Source: Chloroflexota bacterium (GTDB taxonomy: Bacteria > Chloroflexota > Limnocylindria > Limnocylindrales > CSP1-4). From it: a DNA stretch of 64,000 nucleotides. The stretch is taken from contig JAUJOH010000002.1 in NCBI GenBank assembly GCA_030447745.1, positions 308,081-372,080 of the forward strand, read 5' to 3'. The position numbers were made by a program, and so were the translations under genes. Positions within the stretch are counted from its first letter, which is position 1; each line of letters starts with the position of its first letter. Positions 28,559-38,107 of the stretch are shown piece by piece. The notes below the pieces were generated by a model. It worked only from the letters and a program-made list of their open reading frames with translations. It did no database searches and was not told the DNA's origin.

Positions 28559-29763
28559 GTCGCGCTCCTCCGGCCGGCGGCGACCGGGTCGCCCGCGCGC
28601 TCCGCCGCCTTGGCCGCGTTCCAGAGGTCGTCGAGTGCCGCGAAGTCGAGGTCGCGAAGCGCCGTTCCCCGTTCTGCGGCCAGCCGCTCGACGGTCCGGA
28701 ACCGAGCCCGGAACTTGTCGTTGGCGGCCCGCAGCGCGGCCTCGGCCTCGACGCCGAGGCGACGCGCCACGCTGACGACGACGAACATCAGGTCGCCGAG
28801 CTCCTCCGAGCGCTGGCGCGGATCCGCCGCCGCCCGCAGCTCGGCGATCTCCTCCTCGACCTTGACGAGGACGCCCTCGACGTCCGGCCAGTCGTAGCCC
28901 AGGTTCGCCGCCCGCTCCTGCATCTCCTGGCTGGCGGCCAGCGCCGGCAGCGACCGGCTGATGCCGTCCAGCGCGCTCCTGGCACGAGGATCGTCGGCCG
29001 GATCGCTCCCGGCGGCCGCCACGGCGCGCTCGCCGTCCTTGATCCGTTCCCACTGGCGGTTGACGTCGCTCGCCGTCTCCGCGCGGGCCTCCCCGAAGAC
29101 GTGCGGGTGGCGGCGGACGATCTTGGTCGCGATCGCGGCCTGGACGTCGGCGAGATCGAAGACGCCCGCCTCGGCGGCGAGCTGGGCGTGGAGCACGACC
29201 TGCAGCCACAGGTCGCCGAGCTCATCGGCGAGGGCCGGCGTCGCGCCGTCGGCCAGCTCGTCGTAGACCTCGTAGGCCTCCTCGAGCAGGTGGTTCCGCA
29301 ACGACTCGTGGGTCTGCTCACGGTCCCATGGGCAGCCGTCCGGCCGTCGCAGCCGGTCGGAGATCCAGGGCATCGCCCAGGGCCCGGCAGCGGCCAGCTC
29401 GGCCGGAACGGGCGCCAGGTAGAGCGGGGCGGCGAGATCGGCCGCGGTCAGCGCGCCGACGGTCGTGCCGTCCGCGGCACCGAACCGCCCGACCACGTGG
29501 CCGCTCGGGTAGAGGCGCCGGAAGAGCGCGATCGGGTCGCGGCCCAGCGGGCCGTGGCGCCCGGGGAGCGGCTCGAGCGGACCGGCGATCCCGCTTTCCA
29601 CGGCGGACGCGCCGCCGCCCAGCGCCGCGAGCGGCAGCACGACGACGGGCCGCGACGCCTCGACCGGCGTCGCGACGAGTCGCTCCGCAGCGACGATCTG
29701 GAGACCCGCGCCGGGGTCGAGCCCCCAGCGGAGGCGCGCCTCGGCGAGCAGGGCGTCGAGCAC
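28555..29763 (-). CDS. mazG: MazG family nucleoside triphosphate pyrophosphohydrolase
   Basis: A 402-residue protein. Residues about 135-375 form two MazG repeats: [20 protein letters not shown], then [15 protein letters not shown] and [19 protein letters not shown] (EExxE...ExxD metal sites), and in the second half [20 protein letters not shown] with [16 protein letters not shown]. It hydrolyses NTPs to NMP and pyrophosphate. The first 135 residues, with [20 protein letters not shown], resemble neither MazG repeat; in some bacteria a SAM-methylase-like domain sits here, and this may be a shortened version. GTG 29763 lies within the end of the parvulin gene, and the stop overlaps rph. Confidence 0.92.
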   Translation of the reverse strand: MLDALLAEARLRWGLDPGAGLQIVAAERLVATPVEASRPVVVLPLAALGGGASAVESGIAGPLEPLPGRHGPLGRDPIALFRRLYPSGHVVGRFGAADGTTVGALTAADLAAPLYLAPVPAELAAAGPWAMPWISDRLRRPDGCPWDREQTHESLRNHLLEEAYEVYDELADGATPALADELGDLWLQVVLHAQLAAEAGVFDLADVQAAIATKIVRRHPHVFGEARAETASDVNRQWERIKDGERAVAAAGSDPADDPRARSALDGISRSLPALAASQEMQERAANLGYDWPDVEGVLVKVEEEIAELRAAADPRQRSEELGDLMFVVVSVARRLGVEAEAALRAANDKFRARFRTVERLAAERGTALRDLDFAALDDLWNAAKAAERAGDPVAAGRRSAT

Positions 29764-29773
29764 GAGCGGCCGG

Positions 29774-31495
29774 TCAGCTCGTCGGGTCGGAGAGCGAGAC
29801 CTGGCGCTCGATGTCGAACTCGGCCTTCTTCGACTCGTACCAGTTCCTGAAGGCGGTCTCCTCGATCCTGTCGCGCTGGTCACCCTCGGGCTCGCGCGTC
29901 GCCTCGTCGAGCACCTTGTACAGGTGGACGCCGTCCTGGTCGACGGCGACCGGCTCGGTCACGCTGCCGACCGGTGTGGCGAAGATCGCCTCCTCCGACT
30001 TGCGATCGAGCTGGAACCGTGCGATCCAGCCCAGCTCACCGCCCTCGGCGGCCTCCGTTCCGTAGGAGTACTCGCGAGCCAGCTCGGCGAAGTCCGCGCC
30101 GTCCTCGAGCTGCGCCTTCAGCTTGTTGGCCTGGTCGACGTCGGTCGGGAAGTAGAGGATCTGGATGACGTGCCAGCCGAAGGCGCTCTTCACCGGTTCC
30201 AGCAGCTGCCCCGGTTCGAGGCCCTCGACGAAGATCGCCTCGGCGAAGGCGGGGTCGAGCTGGGACGTGGGGTCGAACCACGGCAGCTTGCCGCCGGACG
30301 CGTCCGCCCCGGGCTCGTCGCTCTCCTCGCGCGCGACGGTGTCGAACTTCGAGAGATCCGCCCTGATGGTCTCGTACGCCTTGCGGGCCGCCGCCTCCGC
30401 CTCGTCCCAGGCCGGGTCGTCCGGCGGGACGTTGGCGGCGGCCTGCGGGTCGTCGCCGGGCGAGAAGAGGATGTGGCGGGTCTTGACCGAGCCCGGCGGG
30501 AGCTCCGCGGGCAGGGCGGTGTTCTCGAGGAAGATCTCCGCGACCTCGCGCTGCGGGCCGGCAGCGAGTGCCTGGCTCTCGATCTTCTCGCGCAACCGCT
30601 CGGTCACGAGGTCGTCGCGGACGGCCGCTCGGTAGGCCTCCACGGTGACGCCCCGGTCCTCGATCAGGGTCTGGTAGTTCTGATCGACCGAAGCCTCGAC
30701 GACGTCCGTGACCCGACCGATCCGGTAGACGCCGTCCTCGCCCTCGATCACGCCCGTGTGCTCGCCCTTCTCGAGCGCGAAGAGCGCCTCGAGGAACGGT
30801 GCCTCGAGGTCGTACTCCTCCGAGATCCAGCCGAGGTCACCGCCCTCCGCCGCGGCCGGATTGGTCGAGACGGTCCTGGCCACCTCCTCCCACGCCTTGC
30901 CGCCCTCGAGCTCCTGGAGTGCCGCTTCTGCCTTGTTCTTCGCCTCCGAGACGGCCGCTGCGGTCGGCTCCTCCGCCCCTTCCGCAACCACCGGCGCGAC
31001 CTCGACCAACCATGCTCTCCGCTGCTCCTGTCGGGTCGCCTCCTCGACCAGCCTCGCCTCGACGTCCTGGTCCGTGACCTGGATGCCCGCCTGCGCGGCG
31101 AGCTGGTTCTGGATCCGCGAATCGATCAGCCGCTCGAGCGTGTCGCTCGGGAGCTGCTGCTGGCGCTGCTCGACGAACTGTGTCTGGAGCCGGGCCTGGT
31201 CCTCGTCCAGTCGCCCGGCATTCTGCTCGTCCGCGATCCGGCTCAAGGCGATGGACAGGCGGACCTGCTCGATGTCGAAGCGACGGTTGTAGTCGTCCTT
31301 GCTGATGGACTGGCCGTTGACGGACGCGACCGGAGCGAGGTGCTGGTCGTACCACGAGTACGCGGCGTAGGCCAGCAGGAGCAGGACGGCGATCAGCACG
31401 ACGAGCCCGAAGCCGACGTTGAGCAGGAAATTCCGGCGCTCCGGCGTCTCCCAGGCGCGGCGGGAGCGGACGACGGGCTTGGTACGAACGGACAT
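29774..31495 (-). CDS. membrane-anchored parvulin-type peptidyl-prolyl isomerase/foldase
   Basis: A 573-residue protein: a basic N-terminus, one membrane anchor (NFLLNVGFGLVVLIAVLLLL, about residues 24-45), then an extracytoplasmic SurA/PrsA-like N-domain beginning ASVNGQSISKDDYNRRFDIE. Three parvulin-like stretches follow: AAAEGGDLGWISEEYDLE, ASGGKLPWFDPTSQLDPAF with GWHVIQILYF, and AEGGELGWIARFQLDRKS with GVHLYKVLD. KTRHILFSPGDDP is the first strand of the best-preserved domain. It would assist folding of exported proteins; the many secreted proteins encoded nearby are possible clients. The last 11 bases before its stop lie against the mazG start, so translation is coupled. Confidence 0.88.
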   Translation of the reverse strand: MSVRTKPVVRSRRAWETPERRNFLLNVGFGLVVLIAVLLLLAYAAYSWYDQHLAPVASVNGQSISKDDYNRRFDIEQVRLSIALSRIADEQNAGRLDEDQARLQTQFVEQRQQQLPSDTLERLIDSRIQNQLAAQAGIQVTDQDVEARLVEEATRQEQRRAWLVEVAPVVAEGAEEPTAAAVSEAKNKAEAALQELEGGKAWEEVARTVSTNPAAAEGGDLGWISEEYDLEAPFLEALFALEKGEHTGVIEGEDGVYRIGRVTDVVEASVDQNYQTLIEDRGVTVEAYRAAVRDDLVTERLREKIESQALAAGPQREVAEIFLENTALPAELPPGSVKTRHILFSPGDDPQAAANVPPDDPAWDEAEAAARKAYETIRADLSKFDTVAREESDEPGADASGGKLPWFDPTSQLDPAFAEAIFVEGLEPGQLLEPVKSAFGWHVIQILYFPTDVDQANKLKAQLEDGADFAELAREYSYGTEAAEGGELGWIARFQLDRKSEEAIFATPVGSVTEPVAVDQDGVHLYKVLDEATREPEGDQRDRIEETAFRNWYESKKAEFDIERQVSLSDPTS

Positions 31496-31555
31496 CGGGT
31501 GGCAGGATCCTCGACGCGGGCGGAAGAGAGCTTCGGCTCTTGACGGGTCGCAATC

Positions 31556-31705
31556 CTACCGTAAGTGCCTTCCGGTTCCGGTCGGGCGCCGGCGCAGGAG
31601 TCGCTCCGCGACGCGCGCATCCTGGGCGATCATCCCGCTCCGGAGCACCATGGCGGCGGCCGCGATCTCCTCCTCGCCGATGTCCGGGCGGCCGATCGGG
31701 ATCAC
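31556..31705 (-). pseudogene. N-terminal stump of a DegT/DnrJ/EryC1/StrS aminotransferase
   Basis: The frame begins GTG 31705, overlapping the acyltransferase stop by four bases as in an intact operon, and reads IPIGRPDIGEEEIAAAAMVL then RSGMIAQDARVAE. This is the exact opening of sugar-nucleotide aminotransferases of the DegT family (usual length 360-390). Homology then stops abruptly; the frame ends in TAG after 49 residues. The other two frames do not resume it. The parvulin gene begins 61 bp beyond. A deletion that joined the two loci is the simplest explanation. Confidence 0.7.
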
Positions 31706-32385
31706 GCCCTGGTCTCCGTTCGCGGGCCGCTCGCCTCCTCGACCGTCTCCCCCTCGGGCACGTAGCTGAAGACGCGACCGCAGGCCGGGCAATGGAGTGC
31801 CGTGTCGTTCGCGTAGTGCGCCGGCGCGGCGGGGGCAGGATCGCCGTTTGCGTCGACGAGCGGGCGCCCGCACGAGCAGACCCAGCCGATCCGGCGCGCC
31901 GGGTTGCCGGCGACGAGCGCGTGCGCCGGCACATCGTGCGTGACGACCGCGCCCGCGCCGACCGTCGCGAAGCGCCCGACGTCCACCCCGGCGACGACGA
32001 CCGCCCCCGCCCCAACCGAGCAGCCGTGGCGGAGGACGATCGGGCTCAGCTGCCAGTCGCCAGATCGGGCGATCTCGCCTGCCACGGTCAGCGTGCGCGG
32101 GTAGCGGTCGTTGGTGAGGATCGCCCCCGGCCCGATGAAGGCGCCGTCCTCGACGGTCACGCCGCGATAGACGAGTGCCGCGTTCTGGATCGTGACCGCG
32201 TCGCCGATCAGCACACCGCCGTCGATGAACGCGTCGCGCCCGACCACGCCGTCAGCTCCGATGCGCGCGCCCGCGCGGACCTGTGCGCGCTGCCAGATCG
32301 ACGTCCCGCGTCCGATCGTCGCGCCGTCCTCGACGTCGGCGGACGGATGGATCCGGGCGGCGGGGTCGATCACGATCGCAGGCAC
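31702..32385 (-). CDS. left-handed beta-helix acyltransferase (sugar N-acetyltransferase type) with zinc ribbon
   Basis: A 227-residue protein. Hexapeptide repeats fill residues 8-150: IHPSADVEDGATIGRGTSIW, ARIGADGVVGRDAFIDGGVL, GVTVEDGAFIGPGAILTNDR and ATVGAGAVVTHDVPAHALVA. NPARRIGWVCSCGRPL then CPACG form a likely four-Cys zinc ribbon at the C-terminus. This layout is that of WbbJ/FdtC-type enzymes, which acetylate amino sugars linked to UDP or dTDP. They are normally followed by a DegT aminotransferase making the amino sugar; here only the stump at 31556-31705 remains. The enzyme may therefore lack its substrate supplier, unless encoded elsewhere. Confidence 0.88.
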   Translation of the reverse strand: MPAIVIDPAARIHPSADVEDGATIGRGTSIWQRAQVRAGARIGADGVVGRDAFIDGGVLIGDAVTIQNAALVYRGVTVEDGAFIGPGAILTNDRYPRTLTVAGEIARSGDWQLSPIVLRHGCSVGAGAVVVAGVDVGRFATVGAGAVVTHDVPAHALVAGNPARRIGWVCSCGRPLVDANGDPAPAAPAHYANDTALHCPACGRVFSYVPEGETVEEASGPRTETRA

Positions 32386-32493
32386 TCCTGCTGGCGGCCC
32401 ACCGGAAGGCAGTGGTTCGGGGTCCGGAGCGCGCCGTGTGGCGGTCGGCCGGAGTATAGCCGCGGGCCCGGCCGCAGCCGGGCGCTCGATCGG

Positions 32494-33102
32494 TCAGCGG
32501 CGAAGGCGGAGAAGCCCGGCCGCGATCCCGAAGGCGGCCCCGAACGCCACGGCGCCGCGCCAGTCGAGCACCGGCCGGACCGACCCCTCCACCCGGGCGG
32601 CGATCAGGAACAGCACGTTGGTCCCCTCCTCGATCTCGGCGCGTGCCGCGACCACCGACTGGACGAACGCCTGCTCCAACTCGACCTCCCGCGCCAACAC
32701 CAGGTTGGCGGCGCCCTGACGGACCTCCACCTCGCCGGCGAATGCGGCTCCGATCCCGCCGAGCTCGACCGACACGCGGTCTGCGCGAGCAAGTCCGATG
32801 CCGCCCATCGAGACGCTGACGTCCTCTCCCTCGGCCCGACCGATCCCGCCGCGCGTCACCTGGATCGTGGTGGCAGTGGCGGCCGGGAGCCCGTCCCCCT
32901 CGATGAGCGTCACGTCGCCCGACGTCACGGTTTCGCCGCGCGTCGCTCCGCCCGCGTCCTTGCCGGCCTCGCGGCGGCTGTCCGGTGTCCCGGCACGGAC
33001 ATCGGCGACGACTCCGCCCGCCTGCTCGGCGGCCTCGATGGCCGCCGAGCGCTCCCCGCCGGCCGGGTCGCGGCTCTCGATCTCGTCGGTTCGGTCGGCC
33101 AT
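32494..33102 (-). CDS. unknown protein with GGIG repeats and C-terminal anchor
   Basis: I recognise no family for this 202-residue protein. After an acidic/Ala N-terminus of about 60 residues, it has repeating strands: TIQVTRGGIGRAEGEDVSVS, then MGGIGLARADRVSVELGGIG and AAFAGEVEVRQGAANLVLAR, followed by EVELEQAFVQSVVAARAEI. The period is about 15 residues, with GGIG turns, as in a beta-solenoid such as bactofilin-like or adhesin-like helices. The end VAFGAAFGIAAGLLRLRR is a short membrane segment with a basic tail, so the protein is probably tail-anchored. It stands alone, 108 bp from the acyltransferase and 135 bp from the mannosyltransferase. ATG 33102 is used. Confidence 0.65.
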   Translation of the reverse strand: MADRTDEIESRDPAGGERSAAIEAAEQAGGVVADVRAGTPDSRREAGKDAGGATRGETVTSGDVTLIEGDGLPAATATTIQVTRGGIGRAEGEDVSVSMGGIGLARADRVSVELGGIGAAFAGEVEVRQGAANLVLAREVELEQAFVQSVVAARAEIEEGTNVLFLIAARVEGSVRPVLDWRGAVAFGAAFGIAAGLLRLRR

Positions 33103-33237
33103 GGTTCGTCCCTCGATCGTGCGGTTGGCTGTGCGCCGGCGACGGCCGGTGGTCGCGTCCAGCCTAGCGCGCCGCTCCGAGTGCCGGCGTCGGATCGGGG
33201 GCGGGCGGCGCGGGCCCGGGAACCGCGACCCTCAGGG

Positions 33238-34122
33238 TCAGCCAGATCGGCGGCCTCGGCCGGTGCTCCCGCGCCACCGGCCCGCGCGTTGCCGCCTCAA
33301 ACGGAGCCCCGTGCGACGCCGACGCAGCTGGTCCCAGCGAAGCTGCACCACGACGAGGAGCGCCTCGACGACGATCCGGCGTGACATCTTGGACTGGCCG
33401 ACGCGGCGGTCACGGAACACGATCGGGATCTCCGTCAGCCGCGCGCCGGCACGCGACGCGCGATACGTCATCTCGATCTGGAACGCGTAACCGCCCGCGT
33501 GGACGCCGGCGAAGGGGATCGCCTCCAGCGTCGCAGCACGCCACGCCTTGAACCCGCCCGTCAGGTCGTGGGGCGCGAGTCGCAGGACCGCCCGCGCGAA
33601 CTGCGATCCGCCCCGGGAGACCAGCCGTCGCCACAGTCCCCACTCGGTGACGCCCCCGCCGCGCGTGTAGCGCGAGCCGATGACGAGGTCGGCGGCGTCG
33701 CCGACGACTGACGAGACGAGCTCGGGTAACACGGCGGGGTCGTGCGACCAGTCGGCGTCCATCTGCACGACGACGCGGGCCCCGCCCTCGAGCGCGACCC
33801 GGAAGCCATCGAGGTAGGCGCGGCCGAGCCCCCGCTTCCCGGGTCGATGGCGCACCCGGATCCGGTCGTCGTCACGGGCCAGGCGGTCGGCGAGCTGACC
33901 CGTCCCGTCCGGGGAGTTGTCGTCGACGACGAGGAGCGTGCCCGCCGGCAGGTGATGCAGGATCGCGCCCGCGATGCCCGCGAGATTGTCCGACTCGTTG
34001 AACGTGGGCAGGACGACCCACACGCCGTCGCCCGGCGCGTCGATCGCCGGCGCCGGCCGCGGGGCGGCGGCGGGGGGTGCGCCGCTCGGCCGATCCGGTT
34101 GCCGGGGCTCGTGCGACGTCAC
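33238..34122 (-). CDS. polyprenol-phosphate mannosyltransferase-type glycosyltransferase (GT2)
   Basis: A 294-residue GT-A enzyme: WVVLPTFNESDNLAGIAGAI opens the fold, LLVVDDNSPDGTGQLADRLA is the nucleotide-sugar site, and VVVQMDADWSHDPAVLPEL carries the D-x-D-type metal residues. DLVIGSRYTRGGGVTEWG and RAVLRLAPHDLTGGFKAW are the DPM1 signatures. No C-terminal membrane segments, unlike actinobacterial Ppm1 fusions or GtrB. It would transfer mannose (or glucose) from GDP/UDP to polyprenol phosphate at the inner face of the membrane, supplying lipid-linked sugar for surface glycans or glycoproteins. About 35 N-terminal residues are Pro/Ala-rich; a later start is possible. Confidence 0.88.
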   Translation of the reverse strand: MTSHEPRQPDRPSGAPPAAAPRPAPAIDAPGDGVWVVLPTFNESDNLAGIAGAILHHLPAGTLLVVDDNSPDGTGQLADRLARDDDRIRVRHRPGKRGLGRAYLDGFRVALEGGARVVVQMDADWSHDPAVLPELVSSVVGDAADLVIGSRYTRGGGVTEWGLWRRLVSRGGSQFARAVLRLAPHDLTGGFKAWRAATLEAIPFAGVHAGGYAFQIEMTYRASRAGARLTEIPIVFRDRRVGQSKMSRRIVVEALLVVVQLRWDQLRRRRTGLRLRRQRAGRWRGSTGRGRRSG

Positions 34123-34177
34123 GCCGGCCAGTGTACGGAGCGCGACCGCCTCCGGGCGGTGACGGCGGACCGCCCGT

Positions 34178-37100
34178 CTAGCGCACGGTGACCGTCAGCG
34201 CCTGGCTGTTCGTGCCGCCGCCGGTGTCCCTGGCGGTCACGACGACCCTCGCCGGTCCGGGCGCGCCGGTGGCAACCGGGAAGCTCACGGTGTAGTCGAC
34301 GGTCCCCACCTTGGTCGCCGTCTTCGTGACGGTCGCGCGTCCCTGCTGGGTGAACTGGACCTGCGGCGTCGACGCCAGCGGTTCCACCGTCCGGATGGCC
34401 AGCGTCAGCGTGCTGCCGCTGACGGGCGTGGTGGTCGACGGCTCGAGCCGGAAGGCGTCGACAAGGACGAGACGCGTCAGGGTGATGGTTCCGTGGGCCG
34501 ACCGTGCGGTGAGGACGACCCGGTACCAGCCGCGCGGTGCCAGCGCGCCGAGGGCGGTCCTGCCGTTCCAGACCCACGACCACGTGCCGGCCTGGAGGGC
34601 GCGGCCGGCCCACGCCGTCGTCACCAGTCGGTTGTCGCGCGTAACGACACGCAGGGTCGTCGTCGCCGGCCCAGCCAGCCGGAAGGAGGCGGTCGACGCC
34701 CGCGCCAGGGCGTCGCCGTCATGGGGAAAGAACATGGCCGGCGACCACGTCGGCGCGGAGGCCGTGCGGTCGACCACGACGGGCACGTCACGGACCGTCC
34801 GGTTCCCGGCCGCGTCGACCACGTCCACCCGGAAGGTGTACGCGCCGTTCGGGACGGGGGCGCCGGCGGCGTCCGTGCCGTTCCAGGTGATCCCACCTGT
34901 CGAGCCGGCGGTCCACGTCGCAACCACGCTCGTGCCCTTGCGGATCGAGGCCTTGCCGGACACCGACTCGCGGGCGGACCAGGCCAGGCTCGCCGTCTCG
35001 TAGACGCCGTCGCCATTCGGCGAGAACAGGCCCGGCGTCACGGTCGCGTTGACGGTGACGCGGGTCGTGTCGAGCGTCACGTCCCACGTGTCGGACGCCC
35101 GGTTGCCGCCCGCGTCCGACGCCCAGAGCGTGATCCGGTAGCGGCCGTCAGCGGCGACGGCGCCGGCGTTCGTTCGACCATCCCACGACCACGACGCCTT
35201 GGCGCCTGCGCCGGTGACGGATCGGACCGCAGTGCCGCCGGCGAGCGGGACGACCGATGCACCCCAGCTCGACGTGCCGGCGGCCGTGACGCCGACCGTG
35301 ACACTGTCGAGGACGCCGTCACCGTTCGGCGAGAAGGCGGCAGTGCTGACGGTCGATGCGGTGATCGCCGGGGCGGCCGTGTCAACCACGACGCCGAAGG
35401 CGCCGATCTGGGCAGCAGTCGTCGGCCGGCTCGACGGCGCGGAGTACGCAACGCCCGCGGCCGAGGCGGCAAGCGCGACGACGTACTGGCCGTCGGGCAC
35501 GCGCACGCCGGCGACGGTTCCGTTCCAGGTGGCGAGCTGTGCGCCGGCTGCGGTCCGCGCCACCGGGACCGTTCCGACCAGGGTGCCGTCAGTGCGGAAG
35601 ACCTTCAGCGCGACGCTGTCGAAGGTCATCGCGTTGGTCCAGCGGATGGAGAGGCCGTCGCGCCGGCCGTCTCCGTTGGGCGAGAACGTCCGACCCGCAA
35701 CATCGGTCGTGGGGTCGCCCGGCGCGTAGTCACGCAGGCCGGCGTTGACCACCGTGCTGTTCGGCGCGCGGTCCGCCTTCAGCCACGTCTGACCCGAGCC
35801 ACCCTGCGCGACCCAGAACGTCGGGGGCGCCGCGACCGGCCGCCACTCGCGGAGTGGCCCGACGACCTGCCACCACCGGTAGCCGTCGGCCGAGACGGGC
35901 CCGCCGACGACGGCAAGGATGTCGCCCCGGTGCACCTCGCCGAGCTTGGTCGCCCGGGTCGTGGCACCGGAGCGCATGGAGAGGCCGTCGGTGGCGACGA
36001 GCCCAAAGCCGCCGACGGCGAGCGCGGGTGATGCCTGCCACGTCGAGGAGACGTTCCAGGGGCTGACATTGCCCTTGGTGTCCGTGGCGCGGACCCGGAA
36101 CGCGTAGCCGCGCCCGTTTCGACCCAGGTAGACGTCGGACGTTCTGGTCGTGGCCGTCAGCCACCCCGCGAAAGCACCGCCGTCGATCGACACCTGTACG
36201 TCCCATGACTTGATCCCGCTGGCGTCGGCGCCGTTCCAGCTGACGATAAAGCCGGCATCCCGCTGGCGGGCCGCGAGGACCTTGACGCCGGCCGTCGGCG
36301 CGGTCGTATCGGCGACGTTCGCGAACTTCTCGGCGAGCGCCTGGTTGAGCTCGGTTCGGCCGTCGTCGTACCCCAACGCCCACATCCCGGCCCCGGCGAG
36401 GCGGTATCGGTTGACGAGGTCGTACTTCTGCTTGAGCGAGACGGCGTCGTCGTACCAGAGCTGCCGCCAGGCGGTCACGCAGCCATAGGTCGTCGTGCAG
36501 TTCTCGCGACGGTACGCGACGTACGGGCTCTGCTCGACGGAGTCCCACCGGCGACCGTGGGTGGCGGCAAGCTTGGCGGCGCTGGAATAGATGACCGTCG
36601 CGGATGTGCCGTTCTTCGCGCCGGAGATGTTCTGTGCATGCGCGAGGTCGGTGTCCGTCGACCAGACGCGCCCGTAGTAGGGCACGCCGAGGATCAGGCG
36701 CGAGGCCGGGACGCGTGCCGTGAAGGCGTTCAGGGTGTCGGTGATGTCGTACCCCGGGCCCTGGAGCGGGTCGATCGAGCCGACGGGGTTCGAGCTTGCG
36801 ATCCGGTAGTCGTAGCCCATGATGAAGATGGCGTCGGCGCCGCCGGGCGCCGTCGCGGCCTCGAGCGGGTAGTTGCCGATGTACCCGGTCGTGTCGAAGC
36901 TCAGGTGATAGCCCGGTGCCAGCCGGTCGAGTTCAGCCCGAACGGTCCGGACGAACGCCGTGAACTCGTCGGCGTAGCCGCTGGCGATGGGCTCGAAGTC
37001 GATGTTGATCCCGTCGGCGCCACGGTCGCGCACCGCCGCAGCGGCCTGGCGGGCGAGATTCAGCCGCGCGGTGGGATTGCCGAGCAGGGCCGCCTGGTTC

Positions 37101-37924
37101 GACGCCTGGGACGCCGTCCAGGCGAACATCGTGAGCGTCAGCGTCACGCGCGTGCCGGCCGAGTGCGCGGCATTGATCACGTTGGTCAGGCGGGCGCTTG
37201 TCCAGCCGCCCCAGCCGGTCGTGATGCTGCCGTCCGCGTTCCGCTTCAGGAGGTTGCCGTCACGGTCGGCCCCCACGCTGAAGTAGGCGATCGTCGAGAG
37301 CACCCGGTAGTCGAGCACCGTCGCACTGTCGGAGAGTTCCCAGTACGGGAGGAACCCGTAGACCTGCCGGGACAGGGTGGTGGCGCCCGGCGCCGCCGTC
37401 GCGTCGCCGGCCGGCCGCCTCGCGACCGCGCCCTCGGCCGGTTGCACGTCGCTGGGTGCGACGGCCGGGGCGTCCACCGGGGCGTCCACCGGGGCGTCGC
37501 CGGTCTCCGTCTCCGCCGATTCGCTGCCCTGCGGGGCCGCCGCCATCTGCGCGCCGGTCGCGCGCCCCGCGGGAAGAGCTCGTGGGCTCACGCCCCCGAC
37601 CGGCGTGCGATCGCCGGCGCGGGGAGTGAACGGAACGTCGACGCGACCGCCGGGCTTGAAGGCGATCCGGTCGGCGGCGTGCGCCTGGGCCTCCTCGTAG
37701 TGGATCCCGGGCCCCTCGGGCTCCCCGCCGGTCGCGGGCGGAGCCTGGGCGAGCCGCACCGCGGCGGGCGTCTCCGGCGATGCGGCAGGCCTCGCGGCGA
37801 CGGGCGCTGTGGCGAGGATCTGGGCGACGACGGTGACCGCGACCAGCACGGCGACGCGAGGGCCGTGGCCGCGCGTCGAGCGGCGGGAAAGGTGGTGGCT
37901 GCGACGGATCACGATGGTCCTCAT
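34178..37924 (-). CDS. secreted GH18 glycoside hydrolase with SH3-like and FlgD-type Ig repeats
   Basis: A 1248-residue secreted protein. A signal peptide (1-45) is followed by an Ala/Pro linker, then a GH18 barrel from about 185 to 535: QVYGFLPYWELSDSATVLDY, then GADGINIDFEPIAS (DxxxxDxE; acid Glu 311), YDYRIASSNP and GMWALGYDD. Members of this YaaH-like type cut chitin-like or peptidoglycan glycans, or bind them. An Ig-like domain (540-630) and an SH3-like domain (635-700) follow. Three repeats begin FSPNGDG at 747, 864 and 967. The last 185 residues, from FFPHDGD at 1065, are shared with the neighbouring caspase-like protein. ATG 37924 precedes the signal peptide. The long frame continuing upstream of it is an antisense artefact. 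Confidence 0.88.
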   Translation of the reverse strand: MRTIVIRRSHHLSRRSTRGHGPRVAVLVAVTVVAQILATAPVAARPAASPETPAAVRLAQAPPATGGEPEGPGIHYEEAQAHAADRIAFKPGGRVDVPFTPRAGDRTPVGGVSPRALPAGRATGAQMAAAPQGSESAETETGDAPVDAPVDAPAVAPSDVQPAEGAVARRPAGDATAAPGATTLSRQVYGFLPYWELSDSATVLDYRVLSTIAYFSVGADRDGNLLKRNADGSITTGWGGWTSARLTNVINAAHSAGTRVTLTLTMFAWTASQASNQAALLGNPTARLNLARQAAAAVRDRGADGINIDFEPIASGYADEFTAFVRTVRAELDRLAPGYHLSFDTTGYIGNYPLEAATAPGGADAIFIMGYDYRIASSNPVGSIDPLQGPGYDITDTLNAFTARVPASRLILGVPYYGRVWSTDTDLAHAQNISGAKNGTSATVIYSSAAKLAATHGRRWDSVEQSPYVAYRRENCTTTYGCVTAWRQLWYDDAVSLKQKYDLVNRYRLAGAGMWALGYDDGRTELNQALAEKFANVADTTAPTAGVKVLAARQRDAGFIVSWNGADASGIKSWDVQVSIDGGAFAGWLTATTRTSDVYLGRNGRGYAFRVRATDTKGNVSPWNVSSTWQASPALAVGGFGLVATDGLSMRSGATTRATKLGEVHRGDILAVVGGPVSADGYRWWQVVGPLREWRPVAAPPTFWVAQGGSGQTWLKADRAPNSTVVNAGLRDYAPGDPTTDVAGRTFSPNGDGRRDGLSIRWTNAMTFDSVALKVFRTDGTLVGTVPVARTAAGAQLATWNGTVAGVRVPDGQYVVALAASAAGVAYSAPSSRPTTAAQIGAFGVVVDTAAPAITASTVSTAAFSPNGDGVLDSVTVGVTAAGTSSWGASVVPLAGGTAVRSVTGAGAKASWSWDGRTNAGAVAADGRYRITLWASDAGGNRASDTWDVTLDTTRVTVNATVTPGLFSPNGDGVYETASLAWSARESVSGKASIRKGTSVVATWTAGSTGGITWNGTDAAGAPVPNGAYTFRVDVVDAAGNRTVRDVPVVVDRTASAPTWSPAMFFPHDGDALARASTASFRLAGPATTTLRVVTRDNRLVTTAWAGRALQAGTWSWVWNGRTALGALAPRGWYRVVLTARSAHGTITLTRLVLVDAFRLEPSTTTPVSGSTLTLAIRTVEPLASTPQVQFTQQGRATVTKTATKVGTVDYTVSFPVATGAPGPARVVVTARDTGGGTNSQALTVTVR

Positions 37925-38107
37925 CGGGGGGCGCGCCGTGAGCCGGCGTCGCGACGGTGGCTCGGGTTGCTCCACGGACCACCGGCCGCTTCTCAGGAGC
38001 CCGGCCACCGTAGGCGGATGGACGGCGGCCCCCAAGCCTGACGATGGTCCGGGCGGGGCTGGTACAGGGGCGTGTGCGGTGGTCCGTACCGGCTCGACGG
38101 CGTGGAA

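Noticed and set aside
29924..31543. Plus-strand frame rich in Leu and Arg, antisense to the parvulin gene
   Set aside because: Its pattern is the mirror of a Glu/Ala-rich protein; there is no ribosome binding site and no conserved block.
31540..33384. Plus-strand frame antisense to the acyltransferase and GGIG-repeat genes
   Set aside because: No motif; the minus strand has hexapeptide repeats and an intact zinc ribbon.
36557..38041. Plus-strand frame antisense to the GH18 gene
   Set aside because: Low-complexity, no motif; the minus strand has a catalytic GH18 domain and a signal peptide at the right place.
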